NCBI RefSeq assembly: GCF_027492855.1
Contig: NZ_JAPUDY010000099.1
Location: 186,001 to 250,000, forward strand
Direction: 5' to 3'
Source: Acidovorax sp.
GTDB taxonomy: Bacteria > Pseudomonadota > Gammaproteobacteria > Burkholderiales > Burkholderiaceae_C
DNA length: 64,000 nucleotides
The translations under genes were made by a program, and so were the position numbers. The notes beneath the pieces were generated by a model. The model was not told the DNA's origin. It did not search any database and saw only the letters and a program-made list of their open reading frames with translations. Shown here in pieces: positions 44,218-53,258 of the stretch. Each line of letters begins with the position of its first letter. Within the stretch, counting starts at the first letter, position 1.

Positions 44218-44873
44218 CCAGCAACACCCATCCGGCCTCATGGCGCGGCTTTACATTGGTCGAATTGCTGATTGTCCTGGTTTTGCTATCGCTGATCAGC
44301 CTAGCCCTTGTCTCGGCCATTCGTACTGCGGCGCAGACCGAAGAGCGTGTTGATGCTCGCCTTGAGCGGGTGGATGATCTGAGGCTCGCCAATGATTTTT
44401 TGCGTGCCGTATTGGGGCGCATCTCTGCGCAAAAACGGCCAGGTATTCTTGAGCCGGAAAGCAGCCAATACTATTTTCTAGGAACCACGTCGGAAGTCCG
44501 GTGGGTCGGCGTTATGCCCGCTCGCTACGGAGCGGGGGGACGATATCATTTTCGCCTCCATTTGGCGGATGACGATACGCTTGCGTTGCAGTACTTGCCA
44601 TGGTTGGACTCTCCTACGCAGCCCAACTGGTCTGCGGCGTCCAGTACACCTTTGGCCTTGGGAGTGACGGGGCTCTCTTTGCAATATGAAGACGCTTCCG
44701 ATGAGCCGGTGCAGTGGGGGGCGCCCTGGCGAGTCCCGGAGCGCATGCCTGCACGCATCTCCATCAACGTGACTACCGTGAATGGCGCTTGGCCCGAACT
44801 GGTAGTGCCGTTGCGCGTTTTGCCCGCCAGCGATGAGCGCCTCAGGGGACCGGTGTTCGGAGGGTCCGTATGA
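44214..44873 (+). CDS. gspJ: Minor pseudopilin GspJ
   Basis: The product is 219 residues. The signal is SWRG/FTLVELLIVLVLLSLISLA, with Glu5. A long helix and beta sheet domain follows, with LANDFLRAVLGRISAQKRPG. It belongs to the tip complex with GspI and GspK. Confidence 0.9.
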   Translation: MTSNTHPASWRGFTLVELLIVLVLLSLISLALVSAIRTAAQTEERVDARLERVDDLRLANDFLRAVLGRISAQKRPGILEPESSQYYFLGTTSEVRWVGVMPARYGAGGRYHFRLHLADDDTLALQYLPWLDSPTQPNWSAASSTPLALGVTGLSLQYEDASDEPVQWGAPWRVPERMPARISINVTTVNGAWPELVVPLRVLPASDERLRGPVFGGSV

Positions 44874-45736
44874 TCAGGTATTGCGCGCTCGCTGAGAATT
44901 CGTATCCGCGCCAGGCAGGGATGGCGCTCATCGCCGTGCTGTGGATGGTGGCATTTCTCAGTATCGTTGCTACCAGCCTTACCCGCTCGATTCGGCTTGA
45001 AACCCGCTCGGCTGCGTTGGTGTGGCGGCAAACGGAAGCCATGGCCTTGGGCGATGGCGCCATCCAGATTGCATTGCAGGCGATCGCCTCTATGCCGCAG
45101 CCGTTGAATCAGATGAGCCAGACGAACATCACGTATCGGGGAGTCGCCATGCAAGTCCAGGCGATGCCGCTTAATGGTCTTGTGGACATCAATGCGGCCG
45201 GGCCTACTTTACTGGAAAAAACCTTTGTGGTGGCTGGCGGTTTGTCGGTGCAGGATGCTCAAGTGGCAGGGCAGGCCGTTGTCGAGATGCGCCAGCGCCG
45301 CGATTCTCAGGGGCGTATGCAGCGATTCGAAGCCGAAGAAGACCTCTTGCAGGTGCCAGGGATCGGGTATGACCTCTATGCTAGACTTGCCCCGCTTTTG
45401 ACAGCAGATTTGCGCGGCTCAGGCCGTATCAACCCGCTGGCAGCACCTGTTGAGGTGCTCGCTGTCTTGAGCGGGGGAAATCTGGCCCAGGCGATTCAGA
45501 TCGCTGCTAGCCGTGATGCGGGCGCCGTCGGTGTGGATACATCGTCGCTGGACGGCAGTCTGATTGACAACGCTGTTTCGCGCACTATGCGCTTGCGTGC
45601 TCGTGTTCCCATGGCAGACGGAACCGTGGTGTATGTTTCGCGCAGCGTTGACCTCGCGGCGCGGACCACTGATGGCATGCCCTGGCACACCTTTCGAACT
45701 TCAACGAGCGTCGAGCCGCTGCCTCTCAATAAGTAA
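44870..45736 (+). CDS. gspK: Minor pseudopilin GspK
   Basis: The product is 288 residues. The prepilin signal is RQAG/MALIAVLWMVAFLSIVA. As usual for GspK, position 5 is not Glu. The large inserted helical domain includes LVDINAAGPTLLEKTFVVAG and EEDLLQVPGIGYDLYARLAP. It caps the pseudopilus tip. Confidence 0.93.
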   Translation: MIRYCALAENSYPRQAGMALIAVLWMVAFLSIVATSLTRSIRLETRSAALVWRQTEAMALGDGAIQIALQAIASMPQPLNQMSQTNITYRGVAMQVQAMPLNGLVDINAAGPTLLEKTFVVAGGLSVQDAQVAGQAVVEMRQRRDSQGRMQRFEAEEDLLQVPGIGYDLYARLAPLLTADLRGSGRINPLAAPVEVLAVLSGGNLAQAIQIAASRDAGAVGVDTSSLDGSLIDNAVSRTMRLRARVPMADGTVVYVSRSVDLAARTTDGMPWHTFRTSTSVEPLPLNK

Positions 45737-45749
45737 CCCTGATCACCGT

Positions 45750-46880
45750 ATGACCCTCATCACGTCCGACGTCCGGTTCTTGGGCATTGATCTTCGTGCC
45801 CTGTGGCGTGAAGTGCGCCAAGCATGGATGTATTTTCAGACTCGGGCGCCTTTGTCATGGCTCACCCCGGCGGTCCCGGTGCGGTTGATTCAAGGTGATG
45901 GAGATGAGTCGCTTTGGAGAGATGGGAGGAGACTGAGCCCGGGTTCTTCTGCTCTTAAAAACACTAAAGGAGCTAATAAGCCGCTACTTGCACTCGAATT
46001 GCCCGATGATCTTGTGCTGTGTTTGGCTTGGAGTGTGCCAGCGGTGGGAGACGCGGACATTCTTAGCGCGATCGCACTGCACGCCCAGTCCGTGAGCCCG
46101 TTTCCCGAGTCCGATCAAATATGGGGCTACCGGATGCAGCCAAGCGTCGATGGCATCGCCCCAGTGGTGGACATTGCCGTTGCCTCTCGAAAGCAGGTCG
46201 CTCAGCACATTCAGGCGCAAGCAAGTCGATTGGGGGGCACTAATGTGCCGGAGATTTGGGTGCTGCCTCCCAAAGGGGGGGCGCCTATAGTCCTGCAAGG
46301 ATTTGGTGAATCCGCACGGCACGCACGGGAGGCGAATGGCCGTGCTGTCCGCTACGTGTTCGTGGCGGGCGTGTTCGCGTTGTTGGCGGCCATTGTCGCC
46401 ACTCCTTCGCTGCAACTGAGATCGCGTGCTCTGGATGCCTATGTGATGCATCGAGCGTTGATACAAAAAACGGCACCTCTTGTAATGCAGCGTGAAGCCT
46501 TGATGAAGAGTGCAGAGGGACTCGGAGTCCTGGCTGAACTTCAGGCTCTGCGCATAGAGCCGCTGCGGGTATTGGAAAAACTCACCCGCGCACTTCCTGA
46601 CGATACGGCTTTGCAGAGCTTTCTTCTAAAGGAGCAGAAGGTGACCATTGGCGGCCTCACCGCCAACGCCTCTGCTCTCATGCAAATACTGAGCGAGCAG
46701 GAAGGTTTGCGCGATGTTCGCGCTCCCAGTCCTGCCGTCCGGTCGGGGGGGGACTCCAAAGAAAATTTCACCATTGAATTCATGGTTGACCCGCACGTCT
46801 ATGGCATGGCGCCTGGCGCTTCTGCCGCCGGTGTGGCCGCGAAAGCATCTGCTTCAAGCCCGTCGGAGGGGAAACCATGA
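45750..46880 (+). CDS. gspL: Type II secretion protein GspL
   Basis: The product is 376 residues from the ATG at 45750. It has an N-terminal cytoplasmic actin-like region (DDLVLCLAWSVPAVGDADIL), one membrane span at about 210-228 (YVFVAGVFALLAAIVATPSL) and a periplasmic ferredoxin-like part. It binds GspE at the inner membrane and pairs with GspM. The N-terminal half is less conserved than in the enterobacterial system and resembles PilM/PilN-type proteins. Confidence 0.85.
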   Translation: MTLITSDVRFLGIDLRALWREVRQAWMYFQTRAPLSWLTPAVPVRLIQGDGDESLWRDGRRLSPGSSALKNTKGANKPLLALELPDDLVLCLAWSVPAVGDADILSAIALHAQSVSPFPESDQIWGYRMQPSVDGIAPVVDIAVASRKQVAQHIQAQASRLGGTNVPEIWVLPPKGGAPIVLQGFGESARHAREANGRAVRYVFVAGVFALLAAIVATPSLQLRSRALDAYVMHRALIQKTAPLVMQREALMKSAEGLGVLAELQALRIEPLRVLEKLTRALPDDTALQSFLLKEQKVTIGGLTANASALMQILSEQEGLRDVRAPSPAVRSGGDSKENFTIEFMVDPHVYGMAPGASAAGVAAKASASSPSEGKP

Positions 46881-47437
46881 ACAAGCCCGCCTTGCGCAGG
46901 GGTGTCATTGTTGCGCTCTGTGCGGTCATCGTCCTGCTGCCTTTGTTGTGGGGCGGCCTGTTTGTCTGGCGCAAGTACGTCTGGGTCAGCGACAACCTCG
47001 CACGCATCGAGCCCCGCCATGCGCGGTTGCTTGGTCTTGAGTCACAGGGGGCAGATCTGGCTGGCATGCTCCAGCGCACTCAAGCTATGCGCGCGCAATT
47101 TGTGTACCCTGCGTCGCAGGATGATGCCCAGACGGGCAATCTTGCCCAGCAAAAAGTGCGCAGCATCTTTGCCTCTGCCGGCCTTCAGGTTATCAGTAGC
47201 CAAGTACTGCCTTCCAAGGAAAACAAAGGCTTTGACCGCATTCCGCTTTCCGTGCGGGTAGAGGGAGAAATGCTGGCTTTGCAAAGTGCCTTGGCTGTCC
47301 TGGGCAATCAGCAGCCGGTGATATTTATGGACGATATCAACATCCAGTTGGTAGGCGGTTTGAGCCAGGCCAACATGCGGGTTGCCCCGAAGCTCGCTGT
47401 TCAGTTTAACTTCAGCGTACTACGGGAGCGTTCATGA
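46877..47437 (+). CDS. gspM: Type II secretion protein GspM
   Basis: The product is 186 residues. It has one N-terminal span (VIVALCAVIVLLPLLWGGLF) and a periplasmic domain of the GspM/PilO type, including KVRSIFASAGLQVISSQVLP. It partners GspL and overlaps both neighbouring genes by four bases. Confidence 0.85.
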   Translation: MNKPALRRGVIVALCAVIVLLPLLWGGLFVWRKYVWVSDNLARIEPRHARLLGLESQGADLAGMLQRTQAMRAQFVYPASQDDAQTGNLAQQKVRSIFASAGLQVISSQVLPSKENKGFDRIPLSVRVEGEMLALQSALAVLGNQQPVIFMDDINIQLVGGLSQANMRVAPKLAVQFNFSVLRERS

Positions 47438-48087
47438 GCTTCATGAATCGGTACGCACTCCATGCGCTCCTGGGCCTGAATCTCGCGCTCGCGTTGGTAT
47501 TGGCCTTCCTGTGGGTCGGGCCTGGTGGCAAGCTGCGACGCACACATTGGCAACCTCCGGCCGCGCAAATGACCGACTATGCTGCCATGTTGCCAGATAT
47601 ACCGGCTTCGGTGCCAATGAGCACGGGTGACGTCATGGCCATGCTTGAGCGCCCCTTGTTCACCATTACCCGTCGTCCCCCTCCGCCTCCCCCGCCGCCG
47701 AAGCCGACCGAAGCGCCTGCGCCAGACAATCTCAGCACCGCCAAACTCACGGGTGTTTACATGGGGCAAGAGGCAGGTGGTGTCATTCTTAACATCGGCG
47801 GCAAAGACCGGCGGGTGCGCATGCGTGAACAGGTGGAGGGCTGGACGCTCTCTGCCATAGATCAGCGCAGTGCCACTTTCTCCAATGGTGACAGTCAGCG
47901 TGTTTTGCCGCTCCTCAAAGGTAGTCTTGCTAATTTTACGGGTCAGGTGCCGGCGGCTCCCGTGCCACCGCCATCTGTTGCATCGCCTTTGGCTGTCCCA
48001 GCTCCCGCAGAGAATCCTGCAACTGCGACCTCGGGCGCAGCCAGAAGCGGGCGCCCGCAACCTGTTTTTGGCGGCAGCATTCGCTAA
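47434..48087 (+). CDS. GspC/GspN-like type II secretion component
   Basis: The product is 217 residues. It has one N-terminal span (LLGLNLALALVLAFLWVG), a run of eight prolines near residue 84, then a small beta domain like the GspC homology region (AKLTGVYMGQEAGGVILNIG). The C-terminal 45 residues are Pro/Ala-rich. There is no PDZ domain. The position just before gspD suggests the GspC role of linking the platform to the secretin. Databases often call such genes gspN. Confidence 0.75.
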   Translation: MSFMNRYALHALLGLNLALALVLAFLWVGPGGKLRRTHWQPPAAQMTDYAAMLPDIPASVPMSTGDVMAMLERPLFTITRRPPPPPPPPKPTEAPAPDNLSTAKLTGVYMGQEAGGVILNIGGKDRRVRMREQVEGWTLSAIDQRSATFSNGDSQRVLPLLKGSLANFTGQVPAAPVPPPSVASPLAVPAPAENPATATSGAARSGRPQPVFGGSIR

Positions 48088-48129
48088 CGCAGACTAATAC
48101 CTATCTAACACAAGGGTTCTTGAGAATCT

Positions 48130-50538
48130 ATGTCGACATCCTCCAGTCAGCTCCTTGCCGTGACAGCCCTTGCGGCCCTTCAGGTAGCGTGTGTCCAGGC
48201 GCCTTTGCAACCGGTTGCCGCCGCTCCCTCGTCGGCATTTGCTCCGGTCACGACCAATATCAAGACAGAATCCGGGGGGGCTGCGACGACGACTAGTTCA
48301 TCCGAGCCGCAGTCTGTTGGGGCACCCGTACCTGCGTCCACACCCGCTGCGGAGCCGCGCTATATACGCGGAAACGATCAGGTGGTGGCGCCGCCCAAGC
48401 CCGTTCCGGCGATTGAGGGCAGCCCCATGGTCCTCAACTTTGAAGAGGCGCCTGTGGCTGAGGTCGTCCGCACTGTGCTGGGCGACATCATGAAGGCTCC
48501 CTATGTGCTTCATCCGCCCCTGAGCGGCACAGTCACCCTGACCACCCGCAATCCCGTAGCTCCAGACCAAGCCGTATTTTTGCTCGAGAGCGCATTACAG
48601 GCCAACGGCCTGGCGATGGCGCGCGACGCGCGGGGCGCCTATCACGTTGGTCGAGTGGACGCGCTCAAGAACCTTGGTGTTGGTGCGGTAGGTCAGGCTG
48701 GTAGGGGGGCTCCATTGCCGCCGGGTTATGGGGCTGTGATCGTGCCTCTGCAGTACATTGGGGCTGGCGAAATGGCAGCCATTCTGCGGCCCTTGGCGTC
48801 CGGTGATGCCATTGTGCGTGTGGACAACGTGCGTAATCTTCTGGTATTGCGTGGCAGCCGAGCCCAGGCCGAGGGCTGGCTTGATCTTGTCAGCACCTTT
48901 GATATTGATTTGCTCAAAGGCATGTCGGTGGGGCTATTTCCTCTAAAGCATGCCACCATCAAGGAAGTTGAAGAGGCATTGCGTCTTGTTAGCGGCGCGC
49001 CACAAACCTCTGTGCCTGCAGGCAGTGCGGCGGTCGCCGCGGCCAGGCCTGGTGGGGCTACTGGCACTGCATCTTCCGGCTCGTCAGCGGCAGCCATGTT
49101 GGGTGAGGGCAATCCGGTGTTCGGTGCGCTGCGCGTGATGCCTGTAGAGAGGCTCAATGCCATATTGGTAGTGACTCCGAGGGCTGCATATCTGGAGGAT
49201 GCCCGTCGCTGGATTGAAAAGCTCGACCAACCCGGCGACGGTGGTGCTGATGCGCAGTTGTTTATCTACCGGGTGCAAAACGGCAATGCAAAGCACCTGG
49301 CAGGCGTGCTTTCGGGCATTTTCGGAGGTACGCAGCAAAGCGGCGCCAATGTCGCGAACAGCGGCGTGGCGCCTGGATTGCGCTCGGGCGTCAGCAACTC
49401 GTTCGGGCAGTCCCAGTCCTTTGGAAGTACAGGCGGTTTTGGTGGAGGATTGGGCGGTGGCTATGGAGGGGGCTCGTTTGGTGCGAACAACGCTTTCGGC
49501 GTCAATAGCGGGGGGGGCAATGCGTTCGGCAATCAAAATCGCAACAACACCGGCCAAGCCGCGGGTCAAGGGGCTGTTGCCGCGACGATTGGCGGCGTGC
49601 GCGTCATGCCTGATGAGCAGAACAACTCCGTTCTGGTGTGGAGTACCCGGGCCGAGTTTCAGAAAATCGAGGCTACCCTCAAGCGCTTGGACCTGCCGCC
49701 CACGCAGGTGCTTATTGAAGCCAGCATCATTGAGGTGACCCTTGGCGACGATTTGAAGTATGGCTTGCAATGGGCTTTCTCGGACACTCACCGGGGAGGG
49801 CCAGGCCATGGCGTTGTGGGTGCGCTGCCCGCCGACTCTGGCGGAGGCTTTTCGTACACGCTCAAGGAGACTCTGGGTAATATGCGGGTCACCCTTAACG
49901 CGCTTGCGGCTAAATCGCTCATCAAGGTCATCTCCAGTCCATCGTTGATGGTGCTAGACAACCAGACTGCCACCATTGCCGTCGGCACACAGCAGCCTAT
50001 CCGTACGGGCGAAACCACCAACCTCAATACGGTGGGCAACACGACCACCACGACCTACCAGTACAAAGATACTGGCGTACAGCTTGCTGTGCAGCCGTCA
50101 GTCAATTCTGGCGATCTTGTCACTATGGATATCACCCAGTCCGTCACCGATGTGGGCGAAGGAGACACGGTCACTGGGCAGCGCGCGTTCTTGCAGCGGC
50201 AAATCAGCAGCAAGGTGGCGGTGCGCTCGGGCGAAGCCATTGTGCTTGGCGGGCTCATTAAAGACAATGCGTCCTCAGGCCGTTCTGGAGTGCCCTTGCT
50301 AAGCGGGTTGCCCGTGGTGGGCGGACTCTTCGGCGCCACCACGAGTACCAGTGGACGCACCGAGTTGCTCGTTGTCATCACTCCCCGGGTCGTACGCACC
50401 GACCCCGAGATTCGCGAGGTCAGTGAAGATTTGCGCGAGCGCCTCAAAGGGCTGCGCATGTTGGACTTGCGCCAAAACGGCCCTGCTTCCCGCATCTCTG
50501 CCGAGCCTAGCGTGCCAAACGCCGCTCCGCAGCAGTAA
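48130..50538 (+). CDS. gspD: Type II secretion secretin
   Basis: The product is 802 residues. It forms the outer-membrane channel. An N0 domain (about 98-175, MVLNFEEAPVAEVVRTVLGD) and three N1-N3 modules precede the secretin domain (LIEASIIEVTLGDDLKYGLQ, then VPLLSGLPVVGGLFGATTST and ELLVVITPRVV). A long Gly/Asn/Ser-rich insert lies at about 410-475 (GGFGGGLGGGYGGGSFGANN) within N3. The N-terminus QVACVQ could be a weak lipobox, which would explain the absence of a separate pilotin gene. It is the last gene of the operon. Confidence 0.95.
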   Translation: MSTSSSQLLAVTALAALQVACVQAPLQPVAAAPSSAFAPVTTNIKTESGGAATTTSSSEPQSVGAPVPASTPAAEPRYIRGNDQVVAPPKPVPAIEGSPMVLNFEEAPVAEVVRTVLGDIMKAPYVLHPPLSGTVTLTTRNPVAPDQAVFLLESALQANGLAMARDARGAYHVGRVDALKNLGVGAVGQAGRGAPLPPGYGAVIVPLQYIGAGEMAAILRPLASGDAIVRVDNVRNLLVLRGSRAQAEGWLDLVSTFDIDLLKGMSVGLFPLKHATIKEVEEALRLVSGAPQTSVPAGSAAVAAARPGGATGTASSGSSAAAMLGEGNPVFGALRVMPVERLNAILVVTPRAAYLEDARRWIEKLDQPGDGGADAQLFIYRVQNGNAKHLAGVLSGIFGGTQQSGANVANSGVAPGLRSGVSNSFGQSQSFGSTGGFGGGLGGGYGGGSFGANNAFGVNSGGGNAFGNQNRNNTGQAAGQGAVAATIGGVRVMPDEQNNSVLVWSTRAEFQKIEATLKRLDLPPTQVLIEASIIEVTLGDDLKYGLQWAFSDTHRGGPGHGVVGALPADSGGGFSYTLKETLGNMRVTLNALAAKSLIKVISSPSLMVLDNQTATIAVGTQQPIRTGETTNLNTVGNTTTTTYQYKDTGVQLAVQPSVNSGDLVTMDITQSVTDVGEGDTVTGQRAFLQRQISSKVAVRSGEAIVLGGLIKDNASSGRSGVPLLSGLPVVGGLFGATTSTSGRTELLVVITPRVVRTDPEIREVSEDLRERLKGLRMLDLRQNGPASRISAEPSVPNAAPQQ

Positions 50539-50660
50539 GTCGTCCGCAAACTGGGCATAGATGGCGCACCGAACCTCTTTGGAGTAAAGGGCGGTTGCCG
50601 ACTCCATAGATTCGCATCGAGCGGTCTATACCATTCGTTTTTCTACAGGAGAAAGTTAAC

Positions 50661-51086
50661 ATGAACATGTCCCCATGGCAAAGTCCACGGCCCTTGCGTG
50701 CCGGCATTGCTGCAATATTGGTAGCGCTGGCGGGCTGCGCAAGCATTGGCGATCAAACACCCGAGCAGCAGGTGGAGCGACGTGCCGCCGCCTACTGGAA
50801 AGCCAGGGCGAGCGCAGACCTAAAAACAGCTTATTCGTTGCTGACGCCCGCCTATCGCGGCATCAATAGTGAAGAGCAGTTTGGCAGGCAGTTTGGCACG
50901 GGGGCTGCCTTGACCGATACTGGGGTCGAAAAGGTGACATGCGAAGCCGAGGACCGTTGCACCGCGCGGATCAGAATCACGGCCAAACCAGCAGTGCCCG
51001 GGTTGAGCTTGCCGAAAGTTACCACCTACATAGATGAAACATGGCTGCAACAGGGGCAGCAATGGTGGCGTTTTGAGGAGCCTTGA
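50661..51086 (+). CDS. Small lipoprotein of unknown function
   Basis: The product is 141 residues, with an AGGAGAAAG ribosome site. A lipoprotein signal ends VALAGC at Cys26. The mature part has AAAYWKARASADLKTAYSLL and a C-terminal TYIDETWLQQGQQWWRFEEP, reminiscent of small NTF2-like folds. It lies between gspD and the surface-layer-like gene. A pilotin role is possible, but I see no specific pilotin feature. Confidence 0.8.
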   Translation: MNMSPWQSPRPLRAGIAAILVALAGCASIGDQTPEQQVERRAAAYWKARASADLKTAYSLLTPAYRGINSEEQFGRQFGTGAALTDTGVEKVTCEAEDRCTARIRITAKPAVPGLSLPKVTTYIDETWLQQGQQWWRFEEP

Positions 51087-51353
51087 AATGCGTTGGCCTA
51101 ATAGCAACACTTTGGCGAATGAGGCCTATTTTCTCTTAGTTGGTGAGTGTACATTCCTAGCTCGCAATTGCTAGTGGTGCGGCATGGTACGTCTGGCGCG
51201 ATGCATCTATTGGTGCTGGATTTGTTGTTGCGCTTTAGCAACTAATTGAGCGAAGGATCGGGTCCGTGGCAGGTTTTTTCAAAGGCTGTGCTAGGATTCT
51301 CATGCGTAATCAATCGTGGTAGTTGCGCTTATTTTTTTAACTGGAGTTAAAGC

Positions 51354-53141
51354 ATGAAAAAGAATGTATTGGCACTGAGCATTGCTGCCATGGTTGGTGG
51401 CTTTGCCGGCGTCGCACAAGCAGGCGTCATCAATGCCGCCGCTGCCCTGGCAACTGGTGCCGTCATGGGTACCAATCCGGAAACGACGCCTGGTACTGTG
51501 GCTGCTGCGGCTGCGCCTCTGGCTACCGCGCTGGAAATCAACCCCAATCGCGTGGGCCACATGCTGGTGGTGCCTTACTACACGGCTCAAAATGGCAACA
51601 TGTCGGTCATTCACCTGACCAATACCGACCGTGCCAACGGCAAGGCTGTGAAGGTCCGTTTCCGCGGCGCTGCGAACTCTGACGATGTGAAGGATTTCCA
51701 GTTGTACCTGTCGCCTGGCGACGTGTGGACTGGTGCTGTGCTGCAAGGTGCTGACGGCGCGGCTGTTCTGTACTCGGCTGATAACAGCTGCACGGTTCCT
51801 GCAATCCCCAGCACCGGCACATCTTTCGCTACCGCTCGTCTGAACACTGCTACGAACGTGAATGGCACGCGTGAAGGCTACGTTGAAATCTTCAACATGG
51901 CTGACATTCCTTCTGTGCAGCTGTACTCTGCTACTGGCGCTGGTGCTGGTGCAGTGAACTCGAATCTGTACAACGCCATCAAGCACAATGCTTCCGGTGT
52001 GGCTCCTTGCTCGGTGACAGGCTCTGCTGCTCGCACCGCGCTGGACAATGTCGCTTTGACCAACTACACCACTGCTGCTGCAGCTGCTGGCATTGGTTTC
52101 GGCCTGCCTACCACTGGTCTGACCGCTGACTGGTACATCCTGAATCTGGCCCAATCCACGGCCTTCTCGGGTTCGGCAACTGCTGTGGAAGCTCGCGCTG
52201 GTGCTGCTGGTGCTGCTGGTGCTGCTAACTTCGTGCACTTCCCGCAAACCGACGTGGGTTCTGGCGCGTTCTTCTCGGGTGCTAACACTCCAGCCGATGC
52301 CTTCACGGCTGACCCGCTGCTGCGTCAGCAAGCGGTCAACAACGCCAATGCAGCTGCTGCAGGCCCTGCTGTGACGCCTCTGTTCATCGACCTGCCTGAC
52401 ATGTCGACGCCTTACGTCACGCCAATGGGTGCCGCTCCAGCGGATGCCAACCTGCCTAAGGTGCAAGCTGCCATCCTGACGCGCGCTCTGTCGCGCACCA
52501 CGGTGGCTAATCAGTTTGCACTGGATGCTGGCATCAACGCTGCTACGGACTGGGTGTTCTCCATGCCTACCCGTCGCTACAGTGTGGCTGCCAACTACAC
52601 CGTGTCGCCTGCAACGGCTGCTGGTTATCGCCTGTACTCTGACCTGAACACCGTTCAAGCTACGGCTGCTACGGCTGTGGCTGGTGGTAACACGTCGTGG
52701 TTCAACCCCGGTAACACCCGTGTGGACGCCCGTGGCAACATCTGCGTGGACGCTGCTGGCATGCGTTTCTTTGACCGTAACGAAGTGACCTCCGGTGCTG
52801 CTCCGATCTTCTCGCCTGCTGTGGCTGGAACGCTGAGCTTCTGCGGCGAAACCAGCGTGGTGTCGTTCTCTTCGCAAAAGGTTCTGGGCTCCAGCTCTGA
52901 TCTGACGGCGCTGACGATGACGGCTCCTTACGCTAACGGTTGGTCCGTGGTGAGCGTGCCTAACGCTACTACGTTGGTGGCCGGTAACATGACTGCCGCT
53001 CAGCCTAATGGTGCTGGCTACGCTGCTGGTGCGACTAACCTGGGTCTGCCAGTGCTGGGTGATGCCTTCATCAAGCTGAACAACGATTCCGCTGGTAGCG
53101 GCTTCAAGAGCACGTTCGGCGTGACTTGGGCGCACCGTTAA
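51354..53141 (+). CDS. Abundant surface-layer-like protein (NpdA-type candidate)
   Basis: The product is 595 residues, with a GGAG site. The Sec signal reads KKNVLALSIAAMVGGFAGVA, with cleavage at AQA. The mature protein is rich in Ala, Thr, Asn, Gly and Ser with few charged residues and only four Cys, and includes HMLVVPYYTAQNGNMSVIHL and GWSVVSVPNATTLVAG. Codons are strongly biased to GCT, GGT, CTG and AAC, unlike its neighbours, and a perfect terminator follows, both signs of very high expression. The composition and the position after a type II operon recall the S-layer protein NpdA of Delftia, which coats nanopods. That match is from memory of the protein class, not an alignment. Confidence 0.65.
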   Translation: MKKNVLALSIAAMVGGFAGVAQAGVINAAAALATGAVMGTNPETTPGTVAAAAAPLATALEINPNRVGHMLVVPYYTAQNGNMSVIHLTNTDRANGKAVKVRFRGAANSDDVKDFQLYLSPGDVWTGAVLQGADGAAVLYSADNSCTVPAIPSTGTSFATARLNTATNVNGTREGYVEIFNMADIPSVQLYSATGAGAGAVNSNLYNAIKHNASGVAPCSVTGSAARTALDNVALTNYTTAAAAAGIGFGLPTTGLTADWYILNLAQSTAFSGSATAVEARAGAAGAAGAANFVHFPQTDVGSGAFFSGANTPADAFTADPLLRQQAVNNANAAAAGPAVTPLFIDLPDMSTPYVTPMGAAPADANLPKVQAAILTRALSRTTVANQFALDAGINAATDWVFSMPTRRYSVAANYTVSPATAAGYRLYSDLNTVQATAATAVAGGNTSWFNPGNTRVDARGNICVDAAGMRFFDRNEVTSGAAPIFSPAVAGTLSFCGETSVVSFSSQKVLGSSSDLTALTMTAPYANGWSVVSVPNATTLVAGNMTAAQPNGAGYAAGATNLGLPVLGDAFIKLNNDSAGSGFKSTFGVTWAHR

Positions 53142-53182
53142 TCAACCGTTTTGGTTGAACTTACCGCAGCAATGCGGTCTCC

Positions 53183-53211
53183 AAAAAGGCGGGGTAACCC
53201 GCCTTTTTTTT
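53183..53211 (+). terminator. Strong terminator of the surface-layer-like gene
   Basis: GGCGGG and CCCGCC pair around GTAA and are followed by eight T, with A-rich sequence on the left. It lies 41 bp after the stop. Confidence 0.9.
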
Positions 53212-53258
53212 ATTGCCTGCCCATACCGGGTGGGGCCAATTTTTTCCTATTCGATCGT

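Noticed and set aside
52198-52227. Tandem short repeat within the surface-layer-like gene, considered as a CRISPR or phase-variation tract
   Set aside because: It is a short Gly/Ala codon run without spacers. A frame-shifting role is unlikely because the units are six-base and in frame.
51300-53135. Long minus-strand frame opposite the surface-layer-like gene
   Set aside because: It is Ser/Arg/His-rich low complexity that results from the biased GCT/GGT codons on the other strand.
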